NCBI RefSeq assembly: GCF_018263855.1
Contig: NZ_CP073318.1
Coordinates: forward strand, 2,790,001-2,854,000
DNA: 64,000 nucleotides
Direction: 5' to 3'
DNA from: Kutzneria sp. CA-103260
GTDB taxonomy: Bacteria; Actinomycetota; Actinomycetes; Mycobacteriales; Pseudonocardiaceae
Positions 1-8,932 of this stretch are shown here, one piece after another. The notes under the pieces are model-generated. The model saw nothing but the letters and a program-made list of their open reading frames with translations, was not told the origin of the DNA and did no database searches. The position numbers were made by a program, and so were the translations under genes. The stretch's first letter is position 1. Each line of letters starts with the position of its first letter.

Positions 1-2062
1 GCTGTTGTTGGACTTTGAGCGCCAACTGGACCGACATCAGCGAGGTGCCGCCCAGCGCGCCGAACTCGTCGTCAAGACCGATCTCCGGCCGGCCGAACAG
101 GTCCCGCCACAGCTCAAGCAGCTGGCCTTCGACACCGTCGGCTGTGACTGGGGCATGGGTCGGCGGAGGTTCGGGTGTGAGGTCGTCCAGCGCCCAGAAA
201 CGGCGGCGGGTGAACGGATAAGTCGGCAAGGCTATCCGCCGGGCGTCGCCGACCGGCCGCTGCCGGTCGATCCGAACGCCGTGCAACCACGCCGTGGCCA
301 GGGCCTCGTCCAGAGCGGCCTCGTCCAGCGCCACGACAGTGGTGTTCGGCCGCGTGCCGATATCGGCCGAGCCCAGGACCAGCGTGAAGACGTCGTCGTG
401 AGGTACAGCCGGAATGCTGGACAGCACCTCGACGTCCGGGCCAAGTACGGCTAAAAGCTGCTGGCAGAGCGGGTGTTCGCGGTGCTCGGTCACGACCACG
501 GCCCGTCGCTCTTCGGTCCGGCGGGTGCGGACCGGCCCGGGACGGGGCAGCCGCAACGCCTTCGTGAGCTGTTCGGGCGGCGCGGTCACCACGCGACGCT
601 CCGGGAAGTCGGTGCGGCCGACGCGAAGCGTGTGGGCCACATCGATCGGCCGCATCCCGCTCTCCAGGGCGTCGGCCAACCGGGCCGAGGCCTTGTCGAG
701 CTCGGCCCGGGTGCGGGCCGACACCTGAAGCCGCACCACTTCCGGTGCGGCAGCGGTCGACTGTCCAGGTGCCGGGCCGGCGGACAGGACCACCGCGGCG
801 TTGGTGCCGCCAAGGCCCATGGAGTTGACCAACACGTGCCCGCTGATTTGCCGGCCTTCCGCGGACAGCGTGAACGGGCTGTCAGCTAGCAGTCCGGGAT
901 CCCTCGGTCTCTCGAACAGCGGATGCGGTGGCACGTAACCGGTCGAGACCACGTGGACAGCCTTGATCAGCCCGGCGACGCCGGCCGCCGCGCCGGTGTG
1001 ACCGATGTTGACCTTCACGGAGCCGAGTGCGCAGAAGCCGGCGCGCTTGGTGAAGGCGCGAATGCCGTCGGCCAGGCCACGGAGCTCGACATGATCGCCG
1101 AGGCTGGTGCCCGAGCCGTGCGCCTCGACGTAGCCGAGCAGTTCCGCGTCGATGTCCGCCGTGTGCAGCGAGGCCGAGACGACGTCGGCCGGTCCCGACG
1201 GAGTGGGCGCGGTGAAGCCCGGCCGCTGCGCGCCGTCGTTGCCGACCGCGCTGCCCCGCACCACGGCCAGCACGGGATCACGGTCGGCGAGGGCGTCGGC
1301 CAGCCGCCGCAGCGCCACCACACCGACGCCGGAACCCGGTGTCGTGCCGGAGGAACGGGCGTCGAAGGACCGGCAATAGCCATCGGTGGACAGGATGCCG
1401 CCGGGCACGTACTGGTAGCCGGCTGCGGGCTCGACAAGCCCGGCCCCGCCGGCCAGGGCGATGTCGCACTCGCCGGCCAGCAGGCTCAGCACCGCGTAAT
1501 GCACTGCCGTCAGCGACGACGAGCACGCCGTCTGCACGGCGATGGACGGCCCACGCAGACCCAGCTTGTGTGCCACGCGCGGCGCGCCGAAGTCCACCGT
1601 GCCACCGAGTTGCAGCGACAGGTCGGCGAGGCCGGTGACCGCGCCCCGGGCCCGCGCGAGTTGGAGGGCGAAGGCGTAGCCGCTGGCGCTCAGGCCGGCG
1701 AACACACCAATGCGTGGCGTGTCGTCCTCCGCGCGCGGCGGGTGGCCGGCGTGTTCCAGCGCCTCCCAACAGGTTTCGAGCAACAGCCGCTGCTGCGGGT
1801 CGATCAGCTCGGCCTCCGCCGGGGGATAGCCGAAGAAGTCGGCGGCGAACAGCCCCGGGCCGGCCAGCGGAGCGATCCGGCGCACGTAGTCCGGCGACGC
1901 GGACTGGTCCGGGCCGATCCCGGCCGCCCGTAACTCGTCGTCCGACAGCTCACGCATGCCCAGCACGCCGCGGTCCAGGTTGTCCCAGAACTGTTCGGGT
2001 GTGTCGGCCCCGGGGAACCGGCAGCCGACGCCGACCACCGCGATGGCGGTGTCGAGGCTCAT
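1..2062 (-). CDS. AT-less type I PKS protein: ketosynthase, shrunken linker, ACP (C-terminus beyond window)
   Basis: The frame is open from an ATG at 2062 to the left edge (about 687 residues seen). Residues 1-430 are a ketosynthase: VGVGCRFPG near the start, TACSSS with the nucleophile Cys near residue 180, EAHGSGTSLGD with the first His near 315 and NIGHTGAAAG with the second His near 355. The usual EAHGTGT reads EAHGSGT. A KS-AT-type linker follows, and the post-AT motif LPTYPFTRRRFW appears only about 200 residues after the KS. An acyltransferase of about 300 residues therefore cannot fit, and I see no GHSxG motif. An ACP begins near 640, with GGTSLMSVQL carrying the phosphopantetheine Ser. 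Its ATG overlaps the stop of the upstream NRPS gene (ATGA), so the two are translationally coupled. The protein would extend an acyl or peptidyl chain using an extender loaded in trans. Further modules may lie off the window. Confidence 0.9.
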   Translation of the reverse strand, partial: MSLDTAIAVVGVGCRFPGADTPEQFWDNLDRGVLGMRELSDDELRAAGIGPDQSASPDYVRRIAPLAGPGLFAADFFGYPPAEAELIDPQQRLLLETCWEALEHAGHPPRAEDDTPRIGVFAGLSASGYAFALQLARARGAVTGLADLSLQLGGTVDFGAPRVAHKLGLRGPSIAVQTACSSSLTAVHYAVLSLLAGECDIALAGGAGLVEPAAGYQYVPGGILSTDGYCRSFDARSSGTTPGSGVGVVALRRLADALADRDPVLAVVRGSAVGNDGAQRPGFTAPTPSGPADVVSASLHTADIDAELLGYVEAHGSGTSLGDHVELRGLADGIRAFTKRAGFCALGSVKVNIGHTGAAAGVAGLIKAVHVVSTGYVPPHPLFERPRDPGLLADSPFTLSAEGRQISGHVLVNSMGLGGTNAAVVLSAGPAPGQSTAAAPEVVRLQVSARTRAELDKASARLADALESGMRPIDVAHTLRVGRTDFPERRVVTAPPEQLTKALRLPRPGPVRTRRTEERRAVVVTEHREHPLCQQLLAVLGPDVEVLSSIPAVPHDDVFTLVLGSADIGTRPNTTVVALDEAALDEALATAWLHGVRIDRQRPVGDARRIALPTYPFTRRRFWALDDLTPEPPPTHAPVTADGVEGQLLELWRDLFGRPEIGLDDEFGALGGTSLMSVQLALKVQQQ

Positions 2063-4866
2063 CGGTCTCCCGTCCCACGGGCGGGCCGGCGGGCCGCGCC
2101 GAGCAGCCGCTGCCGGCCGCCGTCACGCAGCGCCGGGCCGCCCCGGTCCTCGCCGGCCAGCAGGCGGGCCTGCCGCCGGACGGTGTTGTAGCGGAACAGA
2201 TCGGCGACCGTGAGCTCCTGGTCGGTCAGCGGCATCAACTTGTCCAGCAACATGATCAGCAGCAGCGAGTCGCCGCCGGCGTCGAAGAAGCTGACGTCGG
2301 TCGCGACCTCCGGCACGTTGAGCACCTGCAACCAGGCCTGGTGGACCAGGGTCAGCGGGTCCGCCGGCTCGGGAACGGCTGGCGACGGTTGCGCCACGGT
2401 GGCCTCCGGGTCTTTCACGAGATCGCGTGCGCAGTCGCGCAGCTCGGTCAGCAGAGCGGCCACGGTGCCGCGGTCGAACAGTCCCGTCGCGTAGTCGGCG
2501 AACAGCTCCAGCCGGTCGCCCTGGTCGACGGCAGTCACCTGGAGCTCGTACTTCACGTGGCTGGACGCCCACAACAGCACCTCGCCGTCGACATCCGGCC
2601 CCAGATCGGGCGCCTGCAACGGATCGTCCAGCACGCTGACCAGCACCGGCGTCACCGGCGGCCGGCTCAGGTCCCGCTCGGGCTGCAATGCGGCGGCGAC
2701 CGCGTCGAAGGAGACGTCGCCGCCGGCCAGCGCGGCCGTGGTGCTGCGACGGACCCGGCCGAGCAGTTCGGTCCAGCTGGGGTCGCCGGTGAGGTCGGCC
2801 CGCACCAGCAGGGTGCCGGCGAACATGCCGACAACCTCGGCCCGGCCCGGTGTGTCCCTTGCCGCCCAAGGGAAGGCGAACACGAAATCACGTTGACTGC
2901 TGCGCCGGGCCAGGCCGGCCGCGAGCAGTGCGGTGAGCACCATGAACGTCGAACATCCCAGCGCGGCGCCGGCTGCCCGCAGCCGAGCGGACTCCTCGGG
3001 GTCGAGCGCGAGCGTTGCGGTGTCGCCCTCGGTGGACTGCATGCCACCTCGGGGACGATCCCGGGGCAGGTCGATGTCCAGCGGCGCACCGCGCAACCCG
3101 TCGAGCACGTCGTCCAGGTGATCGTCGTTTGGCACGGGCATCGAGGCCGGGTGCACGGGCGCGGGCAGTGCGGGCGATCCGCCGGCACGGTAGGTCTCGC
3201 CGATCTCCGTGGCGATCAGCCGCAACGACCAGCCGTCCAACACCACGTGCGAGGCGGAGAGCGCGACCCAGGTGGTGGCACCGGCGGTCACGACCGTGGC
3301 CCGGGCCGGAGGTTCGGCGGCGAGATCGAACGGCTGCCACAGCGATTCCCGCAGGTGCTTGGCGATCTCGTCGTCGGTGCGACCATCGGCGTCCATTAAG
3401 GACACTTCCGGTGCCGGCCCGTCGGTGCGGTAGCGCAGCTGTCGGCTGGCGTGGTCCAGTTGGAACGTGGACCGCAGCGCCGGGTGTCGGGCCAGCACCG
3501 AGCGGATCGACGCCACCAGCAGCGGGACGTCGACCGGGCCAGTGTAGCGCAGCGGGAAGGCCACCAGATATCCCTGGCGCAGCTGAGGAATCCGGTCCAG
3601 GAACCACAGGCGGCGCTGGGCCGCGGTCGCCGGGTACCACCCGTCGTCGGGCAGCGACACCGGCGTCTCGGGCATGCTCGACGCCGCGTCCAGCAGCGCG
3701 CCGAGCCCGGCGATGGTCGGGTCGGCGAGGAATTCCCGCAGCGCCACCTGACGGCCCCAGCGCTCGGCCGCCTTGGCCACCATCCGCACCGCCAGCAGCG
3801 AATGTCCGCCGAGGGTGAAGAAGTCGGCATGCTGATCCCGCAGCGCTTCCAGCTGGTCCGGACCGTCCAGTCCGGACTCGGCCAGCGTCTCCGCGAACAG
3901 GTCGGCCGCTCGACGGGCGCTGATCTCCGTCGACGTTGCCCGCGGCCGGGCCAGGTCCACGGTGGGGGAGGACAACCGGACCGCACCGTCACGCAGGCGC
4001 ACCGCCCGAAGACCGGCCGCGCCGTTCACGTGCAGCACGCCCTCGACGCCATCGGGCAACGGCTCTCCCGAGTCGTCACACACGTCCAAGTGGTTGCTGG
4101 GCAACGGAACCAGCACGGGCTCGTCGCCAGCCGGCGTGACCTCGGCGACGAACCCCGGCTGGCCGGTGACGGCGTAGAAGCCGCGGGGTGCGACACCCCA
4201 GCGGGACTCGCACTCGTCGACCGGCAACGGCCCGGGTCGAACGTCCTGCCACACCAAGGAAACCGCCCGCAGCGAACCGTCCGGGATCTCGTCGATCAGG
4301 TCCGGCGTGAGGATGGCGTCGGTGATGCCAACACGGCCACTGAGTACCAGCTGTGCACCGGTGAACTGGCAGCCGAAGGCCTCGGCCATAGGGATGGAAG
4401 TGGCGGCGAACAGCCGGGATTCCGGCTCCAGGTCGTGCAGCCACGCCACGGTCAACGCTGCGTTCAGCAGCGCTTCCTGAGTCACCACAACACCGTCCAG
4501 CACGAACGCCGGGTCGTCAGGACCCACCGGCGCGAGCTCCAGCGGCGGCCCTTCGGACAGCCACAGCGCCCCGGTGTCGGAGAGCACTGGTCCGTCGCCG
4601 ACCAGCTCGGTGGTGATCGCGGCCCCGGTCCGCAGCACGGCCAGCCACGCGGCCACCTGCTCCGCACCCCGTGCAGAGATGACTGGAACCACGGAACCCG
4701 GCCGGATCCCTTGCGCCCGAAGCGAAGCGGCCGTGCCCCAGGCGAGGGCGTCCAACCGGGCAACGGTCAGCGACTGGTCACCAGATACCACCTGCACGGC
4801 GGCCGGGTCGCCGAGCTCGAAGCTCGCGGCGACCATCTCCGGCACGGTCCGCGGCGCGTCAGCCAT
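2059..4866 (-). CDS. NRPS protein: degenerate adenylation domain - PCP - condensation - PCP
   Basis: This 935-residue protein has four parts. Residues 1-305 resemble the start of an adenylation domain, but the ATP-binding A3 loop (SGTTGxPKG type), the YRTGD core and the catalytic Lys of A10 are all absent, and the region is about 200 residues short. PCP1 spans about 320-395 with LGGHSLLAV (Ser356). A condensation domain spans about 410-820 with SHVVLDG at 539-545: the first His of HHxxxDG is Ser, but the catalytic second His is kept. PCP2 spans about 838-905 with AGGDSLLLI (Ser867). The start overlaps the end of the isomerase-like gene by 8 bp, and its stop overlaps the next PKS start, so this is one operon. 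PCP1 must be charged by another adenylation domain, plausibly the one in the gene at 5692-8583 (inference). Confidence 0.92.
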   Translation of the reverse strand: MADAPRTVPEMVAASFELGDPAAVQVVSGDQSLTVARLDALAWGTAASLRAQGIRPGSVVPVISARGAEQVAAWLAVLRTGAAITTELVGDGPVLSDTGALWLSEGPPLELAPVGPDDPAFVLDGVVVTQEALLNAALTVAWLHDLEPESRLFAATSIPMAEAFGCQFTGAQLVLSGRVGITDAILTPDLIDEIPDGSLRAVSLVWQDVRPGPLPVDECESRWGVAPRGFYAVTGQPGFVAEVTPAGDEPVLVPLPSNHLDVCDDSGEPLPDGVEGVLHVNGAAGLRAVRLRDGAVRLSSPTVDLARPRATSTEISARRAADLFAETLAESGLDGPDQLEALRDQHADFFTLGGHSLLAVRMVAKAAERWGRQVALREFLADPTIAGLGALLDAASSMPETPVSLPDDGWYPATAAQRRLWFLDRIPQLRQGYLVAFPLRYTGPVDVPLLVASIRSVLARHPALRSTFQLDHASRQLRYRTDGPAPEVSLMDADGRTDDEIAKHLRESLWQPFDLAAEPPARATVVTAGATTWVALSASHVVLDGWSLRLIATEIGETYRAGGSPALPAPVHPASMPVPNDDHLDDVLDGLRGAPLDIDLPRDRPRGGMQSTEGDTATLALDPEESARLRAAGAALGCSTFMVLTALLAAGLARRSSQRDFVFAFPWAARDTPGRAEVVGMFAGTLLVRADLTGDPSWTELLGRVRRSTTAALAGGDVSFDAVAAALQPERDLSRPPVTPVLVSVLDDPLQAPDLGPDVDGEVLLWASSHVKYELQVTAVDQGDRLELFADYATGLFDRGTVAALLTELRDCARDLVKDPEATVAQPSPAVPEPADPLTLVHQAWLQVLNVPEVATDVSFFDAGGDSLLLIMLLDKLMPLTDQELTVADLFRYNTVRRQARLLAGEDRGGPALRDGGRQRLLGAARRPARGTGDR

Positions 4867-5695
4867 GACTGGCCACCACGTCCGAGAACAGCGCCCGGGT
4901 GCCGACGATGGCCCGCTCCACCCGCTGGTAGGCGTTTTCCGGGTCGTTGAACGGCCCGACCTCGACCGCGATGGCCCGAGCCTGGGCGGTGCGCAGCTCG
5001 CTGACGAACGAGCCCAGGTCGGCCACGCCGTCGCCGGGGGCCAGATGCTCGTGGTAGCGGCCGTTGGAGTCGGAGAAGTCGACGCTGTTGACCCGCCCGG
5101 CCAGCAGCCCGATCTCGGCCGCCGGCACCCCGCGCACCACCATGTGCGAGGTGTCGATGTTGGCCAGCACCGAGCCGTGGTTTACCGCGTCGAGCATCCG
5201 GGTCAGCGACGCGATGTCGTTGACCAGCGAGGTGTCCAGCGGCTCCAGCTCGATGCTGACCTCGACGCCGCGGATGGCGGCGTGGTCGCCGATCCGCCGC
5301 AACGCGTCCACCACCAGCTGCCACTGCACGGAGGCCGGCCACATGGTGCGCCAGACCCATTCGCCGAGCAGGATCTTCAGCACCGGCGCGCCGAGGTCGC
5401 GGGCCAGGTCGATGTGCCGCTCGGTGCGCTCGATGTTGAAGTCCCGCACCACGTCGCGGAAGTCGTTGAGCCCGAAGGCATGGCACTGCGCCATCACCAC
5501 CGGCAGGCCAGCCGACTCGACGTCAGTGCGCAGCTGCTTGAGCAGCTCCGGCGTCATCGTCATGGCTTCCTCGGTGATGGCCATCCAGTCCGCGCCGGCC
5601 TGCGCGGCCGCCCGCCACGATTCGGGCCCGATCAGCGACGACCCCATGAAGGCCTGGTCGACGATGATGCCGAGGGAGGAGGAATCGCTCGTCAC
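4859..5695 (-). CDS. sugar phosphate isomerase/epimerase-like TIM-barrel protein
   Basis: This 278-residue protein starts at GTG 5695, chosen because its GTGA overlaps the stop of the upstream NRPS gene. It has the look of the xylose-isomerase-like TIM-barrel family (AP endonuclease 2 superfamily): repeated beta-alpha units with acidic and His residues at strand ends, such as IELEPLD, NIDTSHM and NSVDFSDSNGRYHEHL, and a C-terminal AVEVGPFND. Such enzymes bind a divalent metal and isomerise, epimerise or dehydrate sugars, inositols and related hydroxy-ketones. It sits inside the NRPS/PKS operon, coupled on both sides, so I infer that it makes or modifies a building block or tailors the product. 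The substrate cannot be read from the sequence. Confidence 0.82.
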   Translation of the reverse strand: MTSDSSSLGIIVDQAFMGSSLIGPESWRAAAQAGADWMAITEEAMTMTPELLKQLRTDVESAGLPVVMAQCHAFGLNDFRDVVRDFNIERTERHIDLARDLGAPVLKILLGEWVWRTMWPASVQWQLVVDALRRIGDHAAIRGVEVSIELEPLDTSLVNDIASLTRMLDAVNHGSVLANIDTSHMVVRGVPAAEIGLLAGRVNSVDFSDSNGRYHEHLAPGDGVADLGSFVSELRTAQARAIAVEVGPFNDPENAYQRVERAIVGTRALFSDVVASHG

Positions 5696-8583
5696 GGTGT
5701 GTGCTCCTTCCGGCGCGCCACCAGGCGGGCCAGCTGCTGCGCGGACAGGTCGGTCGATGCGGTGCGCGCGGCCGGCGTGCTCCGGGGCAGGGCGCCGATG
5801 GCGGCCTCGGGGTCGCGGCACACGGCGGCGAGCACGGCGCGCGTCCCGTCGGCGATGGCGTCCACCAGGTCTCGGCGGTAGCGGGCGGTGTCGTACTCCA
5901 CGGCCAGCGTCAGCCCGTCCGGCCCGGCTTCGGCGAACAGCGCCAGGTCGAACTTGACGGATCCGGTGTCCGGGGAGGTGAACTCCGTCCATGGCGGGTT
6001 CGGTCCGGTGCGGGCGGCGGCCGGGCTGAACAGGAAGCCGAAGACGACCTGCACCAACGCCGCGCGCTCGCGGGTGGCGGCCGAAACGAGTTGGTCGTAC
6101 GGCAGCGAGGACAGCATGAGCGCGGTCAGCGCCTCGTCGGCGGCGGCCGCGCACAGCGCCGTGAACGGCTGGTCGTCGGCCACCGTGCAGCGGATCGGGA
6201 CCGTGTTGGCGAACAGGCCCACCACTTCGTCCAGTTCCGGCTCGTCCCGGTTGGCCACCGCGGTCCCCAACAGGAACTCCGCGCGCCCCGACCACCGCCG
6301 CACCACCACGGCGAAGGCGGCCAACAGCACCCCGAACGGCGTGGTCCGCAGCCGGCGGGCGAGCTCCTGAACGTCGGTCCACAGCGCCGGATCCAGCTCG
6401 TACAGCTGCCGTTCGCCGGCTCGTGGACCGGTCACCGGCGGACGGGGGCCCGGTCGCCGGTCCAGTGACAGCTCGCCGACCAGGTCCGACAACTCGGCCG
6501 CTCGTTCGGCGACCAGACGGGCAGTGGCGGCGCTGGCGGCCTGTTGCCGCTCACTGGTGGCGTAGTCGGTGAACCGCACCGGAAGCGGCGGCAGATCGGG
6601 CGATTCGCCAGCGAGGATGGCGCGGTAGGCGGTGGCGAGGTCAGCCAGCAGCACGCCGGTGGACCAGCCGTCCACGGCAATGTGGTGCACGGACAACAGA
6701 ACCAGGTCCCCGCCGGGCAGACCGGGCCACACCGTGCACCGCAGCGGCGGGGCGGCGATGCTGGCCGGCTCGCGGGCGCGGAGCTCGGCGTCGGACTGGG
6801 CCGCCCCGTCCGGGTCTGGCTGGTCGGTCGCATCGATGACGGTCATTGGCACGTCGGCGTTCGTGCCGACCACCTGCACCGGATGGTCGTCCACTACGCG
6901 ATACGTGGTGCGCAGTGCCTCGTGCCGTGCGACCACGGCAGCGAGCGCCCCGGCCAGCGCTGCGCGGTCGACGGTGCCAGACCACCGCAGCAGCAACGGA
7001 ATCCCGTACGCCGCTGTGCCCGGCTCGGCCGCCTCCAGGAACCACAGCCCCTCCTGCACGGTGGACAGCGGCGCGGTTCGGTCGCCGCCGACGCTCGCCA
7101 GCAGCTGGACGCGGTCGATCTTGCCGGTGCCGGTCAGCGGCAGTTGGGGGAGCACCACCCAGCGGGTGGGGACCATGTAGTCGGGCAGGCTCGTGTGCAA
7201 CGCGGCGCTGAGGGCCGACGTGAGATCGGGACGAGGCTCGGCCGCCACGGCGAAGCCGACCAGGTGGGCGAGGACGCCGTCGCCGGTCTTGTCCACCGCC
7301 ACCGCCGACACCAGCCCGGTGGCCAGCGCGGCCGCCTCGATCTCACCGGGCTCGATGCGGAATCCGCGCAGCTTGACCTGCCGGTCGGTGCGGCCCAGGA
7401 AGTCGATCGCCCCATCCGGCCGCTGGCGCACCCGATCCCCGGTGCGGTACCAGAGACCGCCGTCCGGGACGAACCGTTCGGCGGTGGCCTCGGGGCGGTC
7501 CAGGTAGCCGAGCGCCACTCCGGGACCGCCGATCCACAGCTCGCCCTCGGCTCCCATGGCCACGGCCCGGCGTTCGCCGTCGAGCACGCGCAGACTGGTC
7601 TGCTGCAACGGAAACCCGATCGGCACTCGCTCCCGCCCGGAGACGGTCTCGGCGGTGCAGTCGAAGTAGGTGGCGAACGTGGTCGCCTCGGTCGGGCCAT
7701 AGACGTGCACGAGCCGGGCCGGCGGTTGCGCGTCCAGCACCCGTCGCACCACCAGCGGGTCCACGGTCTCGCCGCCGAACAGCAGCGTGTCGAGCGAGGC
7801 GAACGCCGTCGGCTCGCCCCGGGCGATCAGGTCGAACAGCGCCGTGGTCAGGAACATCGCCACGATCCGGCGCCGTGCCAGCAGTTCGCCCCAGCCGCCG
7901 ATCGGGACCTCGCCGGCCGCCGGCAGCACCACGATGGTCGCGCCGGCCGCCAGCGTGGCCCAGACCTCGAAGGTCGTCGCGTCGAACGCGGGATTGGCCA
8001 GCTGGGCGACCCGATCGCCCGGCCCGATCCGGCAGTAGGACGGCCCGGTCACCAGCCGCAGCACCGCCCGGTGCGGGACCAGGACTCCCTTGGGCGGTCC
8101 CGTCGAACCCGAGGTGAAGGCCACGTAGAGCGGCGACTCGGTGTCGAAGGCGGCCGGCGGCTGCCAGGACGCGGCGGTCTCGACCAGTGGCAGTTCCACG
8201 GCGGTCACGCCGTCCGGCAGCGCGATTCCGTCCCGGCCGCGGACGACCAGCCGGCAGCCGGCTTCGGCCAGCACGACCGCCGTCCGGGCCGGCGGTGCGG
8301 ACGGGTCCAGCGGCACATACGCCGAGCCCGTTCGGGCAATGGCCAGCAGGGCGACCACCAGGGCCGCCGATCGGTCCAGCGCCACCGCGACGCGGTCGCC
8401 GACGGCGACACCCCGCGCGGCCAGCGCCGCCGCCAGATCGCCCGAGCGGTCCCAGAGCTGCTGGTAGGTCAGGTCCCCGTCCGGCGCCGCGACCGCCGGC
8501 CGGTCCGGCCCGTCGGCGACCCGGTCGGCCACCAGATGGTGAATTCCCCTGTGCACGCGCAACGGCAGCACGGATGCGGACAC
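5692..8583 (-). CDS. NRPS protein: adenylation - condensation didomain without a carrier domain
   Basis: I place the start at GTG 8583, preceded by GAAAGGAAG; an in-frame ATG at 8649 would add 22 residues. Residues 10-495 are a complete adenylation domain: TSGSTGPPKG at about 157-166, FDATTFE (A4), YGPTEATT (A5), YRTGD near 380, LRGFRIEPGEIE and the catalytic Lys in LTGTGKID near 488. A condensation domain follows directly from about 505, with an intact HHIAVDG near 633-639. No GGxS carrier lies between them or at the C-terminus, where only a short basic tail remains. Pocket residues around A4 and A5 (D, A, F ... V, T, F) suggest an aliphatic residue, but this is a weak guess. It is the first gene of the leftward operon and must load a carrier in trans, probably in the gene at 2059-4866. 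Confidence 0.92.
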   Translation of the reverse strand: MSASVLPLRVHRGIHHLVADRVADGPDRPAVAAPDGDLTYQQLWDRSGDLAAALAARGVAVGDRVAVALDRSAALVVALLAIARTGSAYVPLDPSAPPARTAVVLAEAGCRLVVRGRDGIALPDGVTAVELPLVETAASWQPPAAFDTESPLYVAFTSGSTGPPKGVLVPHRAVLRLVTGPSYCRIGPGDRVAQLANPAFDATTFEVWATLAAGATIVVLPAAGEVPIGGWGELLARRRIVAMFLTTALFDLIARGEPTAFASLDTLLFGGETVDPLVVRRVLDAQPPARLVHVYGPTEATTFATYFDCTAETVSGRERVPIGFPLQQTSLRVLDGERRAVAMGAEGELWIGGPGVALGYLDRPEATAERFVPDGGLWYRTGDRVRQRPDGAIDFLGRTDRQVKLRGFRIEPGEIEAAALATGLVSAVAVDKTGDGVLAHLVGFAVAAEPRPDLTSALSAALHTSLPDYMVPTRWVVLPQLPLTGTGKIDRVQLLASVGGDRTAPLSTVQEGLWFLEAAEPGTAAYGIPLLLRWSGTVDRAALAGALAAVVARHEALRTTYRVVDDHPVQVVGTNADVPMTVIDATDQPDPDGAAQSDAELRAREPASIAAPPLRCTVWPGLPGGDLVLLSVHHIAVDGWSTGVLLADLATAYRAILAGESPDLPPLPVRFTDYATSERQQAASAATARLVAERAAELSDLVGELSLDRRPGPRPPVTGPRAGERQLYELDPALWTDVQELARRLRTTPFGVLLAAFAVVVRRWSGRAEFLLGTAVANRDEPELDEVVGLFANTVPIRCTVADDQPFTALCAAAADEALTALMLSSLPYDQLVSAATRERAALVQVVFGFLFSPAAARTGPNPPWTEFTSPDTGSVKFDLALFAEAGPDGLTLAVEYDTARYRRDLVDAIADGTRAVLAAVCRDPEAAIGALPRSTPAARTASTDLSAQQLARLVARRKEHTP

Positions 8584-8932
8584 CGGCTTCCTTTCAACCA
8601 TCACCCGGTCGGCCGACAAATGCGGCCGACACGCCCCCAGTAAAAACACCGAAACGCCCGACGGGCAATTCGACCCCGGCGCGCCCGATAACGTTCGTAC
8701 TCCTGCTCACCGTCGCACGGGTCGCTGAGTCGACGCTGATCGCACGCTGAATGCCGGGCTTACACGCAGTTCTAGCACGGAAACCCGGGACGTGCGGTGC
8801 ATCAAAGGGCGGAAGGGCGATTGCGTTCTCTGCCTCAAAGGGCACACCGTCAGTCGTTGGTCCGCACATTTTTCTTGAACTTCGGGACACCGGGGTGGGA
8901 CGCTCGCGACAGGCCGCACCACTGGGGGTGGA
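8584..8932. promoter_or_regulatory. divergent control region between the NRPS operon and the SARP gene, with a direct repeat
   Basis: This 349-bp stretch holds no convincing gene and must carry the promoters of the leftward NRPS operon and the rightward SARP-radical SAM frame. The 9-bp sequence TCAAAGGGC occurs twice in the same orientation, at 8802-8810 and 8835-8843. The 33-bp period is close to three helical turns. SARP proteins typically bind short direct repeats spaced by whole helical turns, so this is a candidate operator for the adjacent regulator. No clear -35/-10 pair was assigned. Confidence 0.45.

Noticed and set aside
1714..3399. 561-codon plus-strand frame across the PKS/NRPS boundary
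   Set aside because: It is antisense to well-supported NRPS and PKS domains and has only Arg/Pro/Gly-rich sequence.
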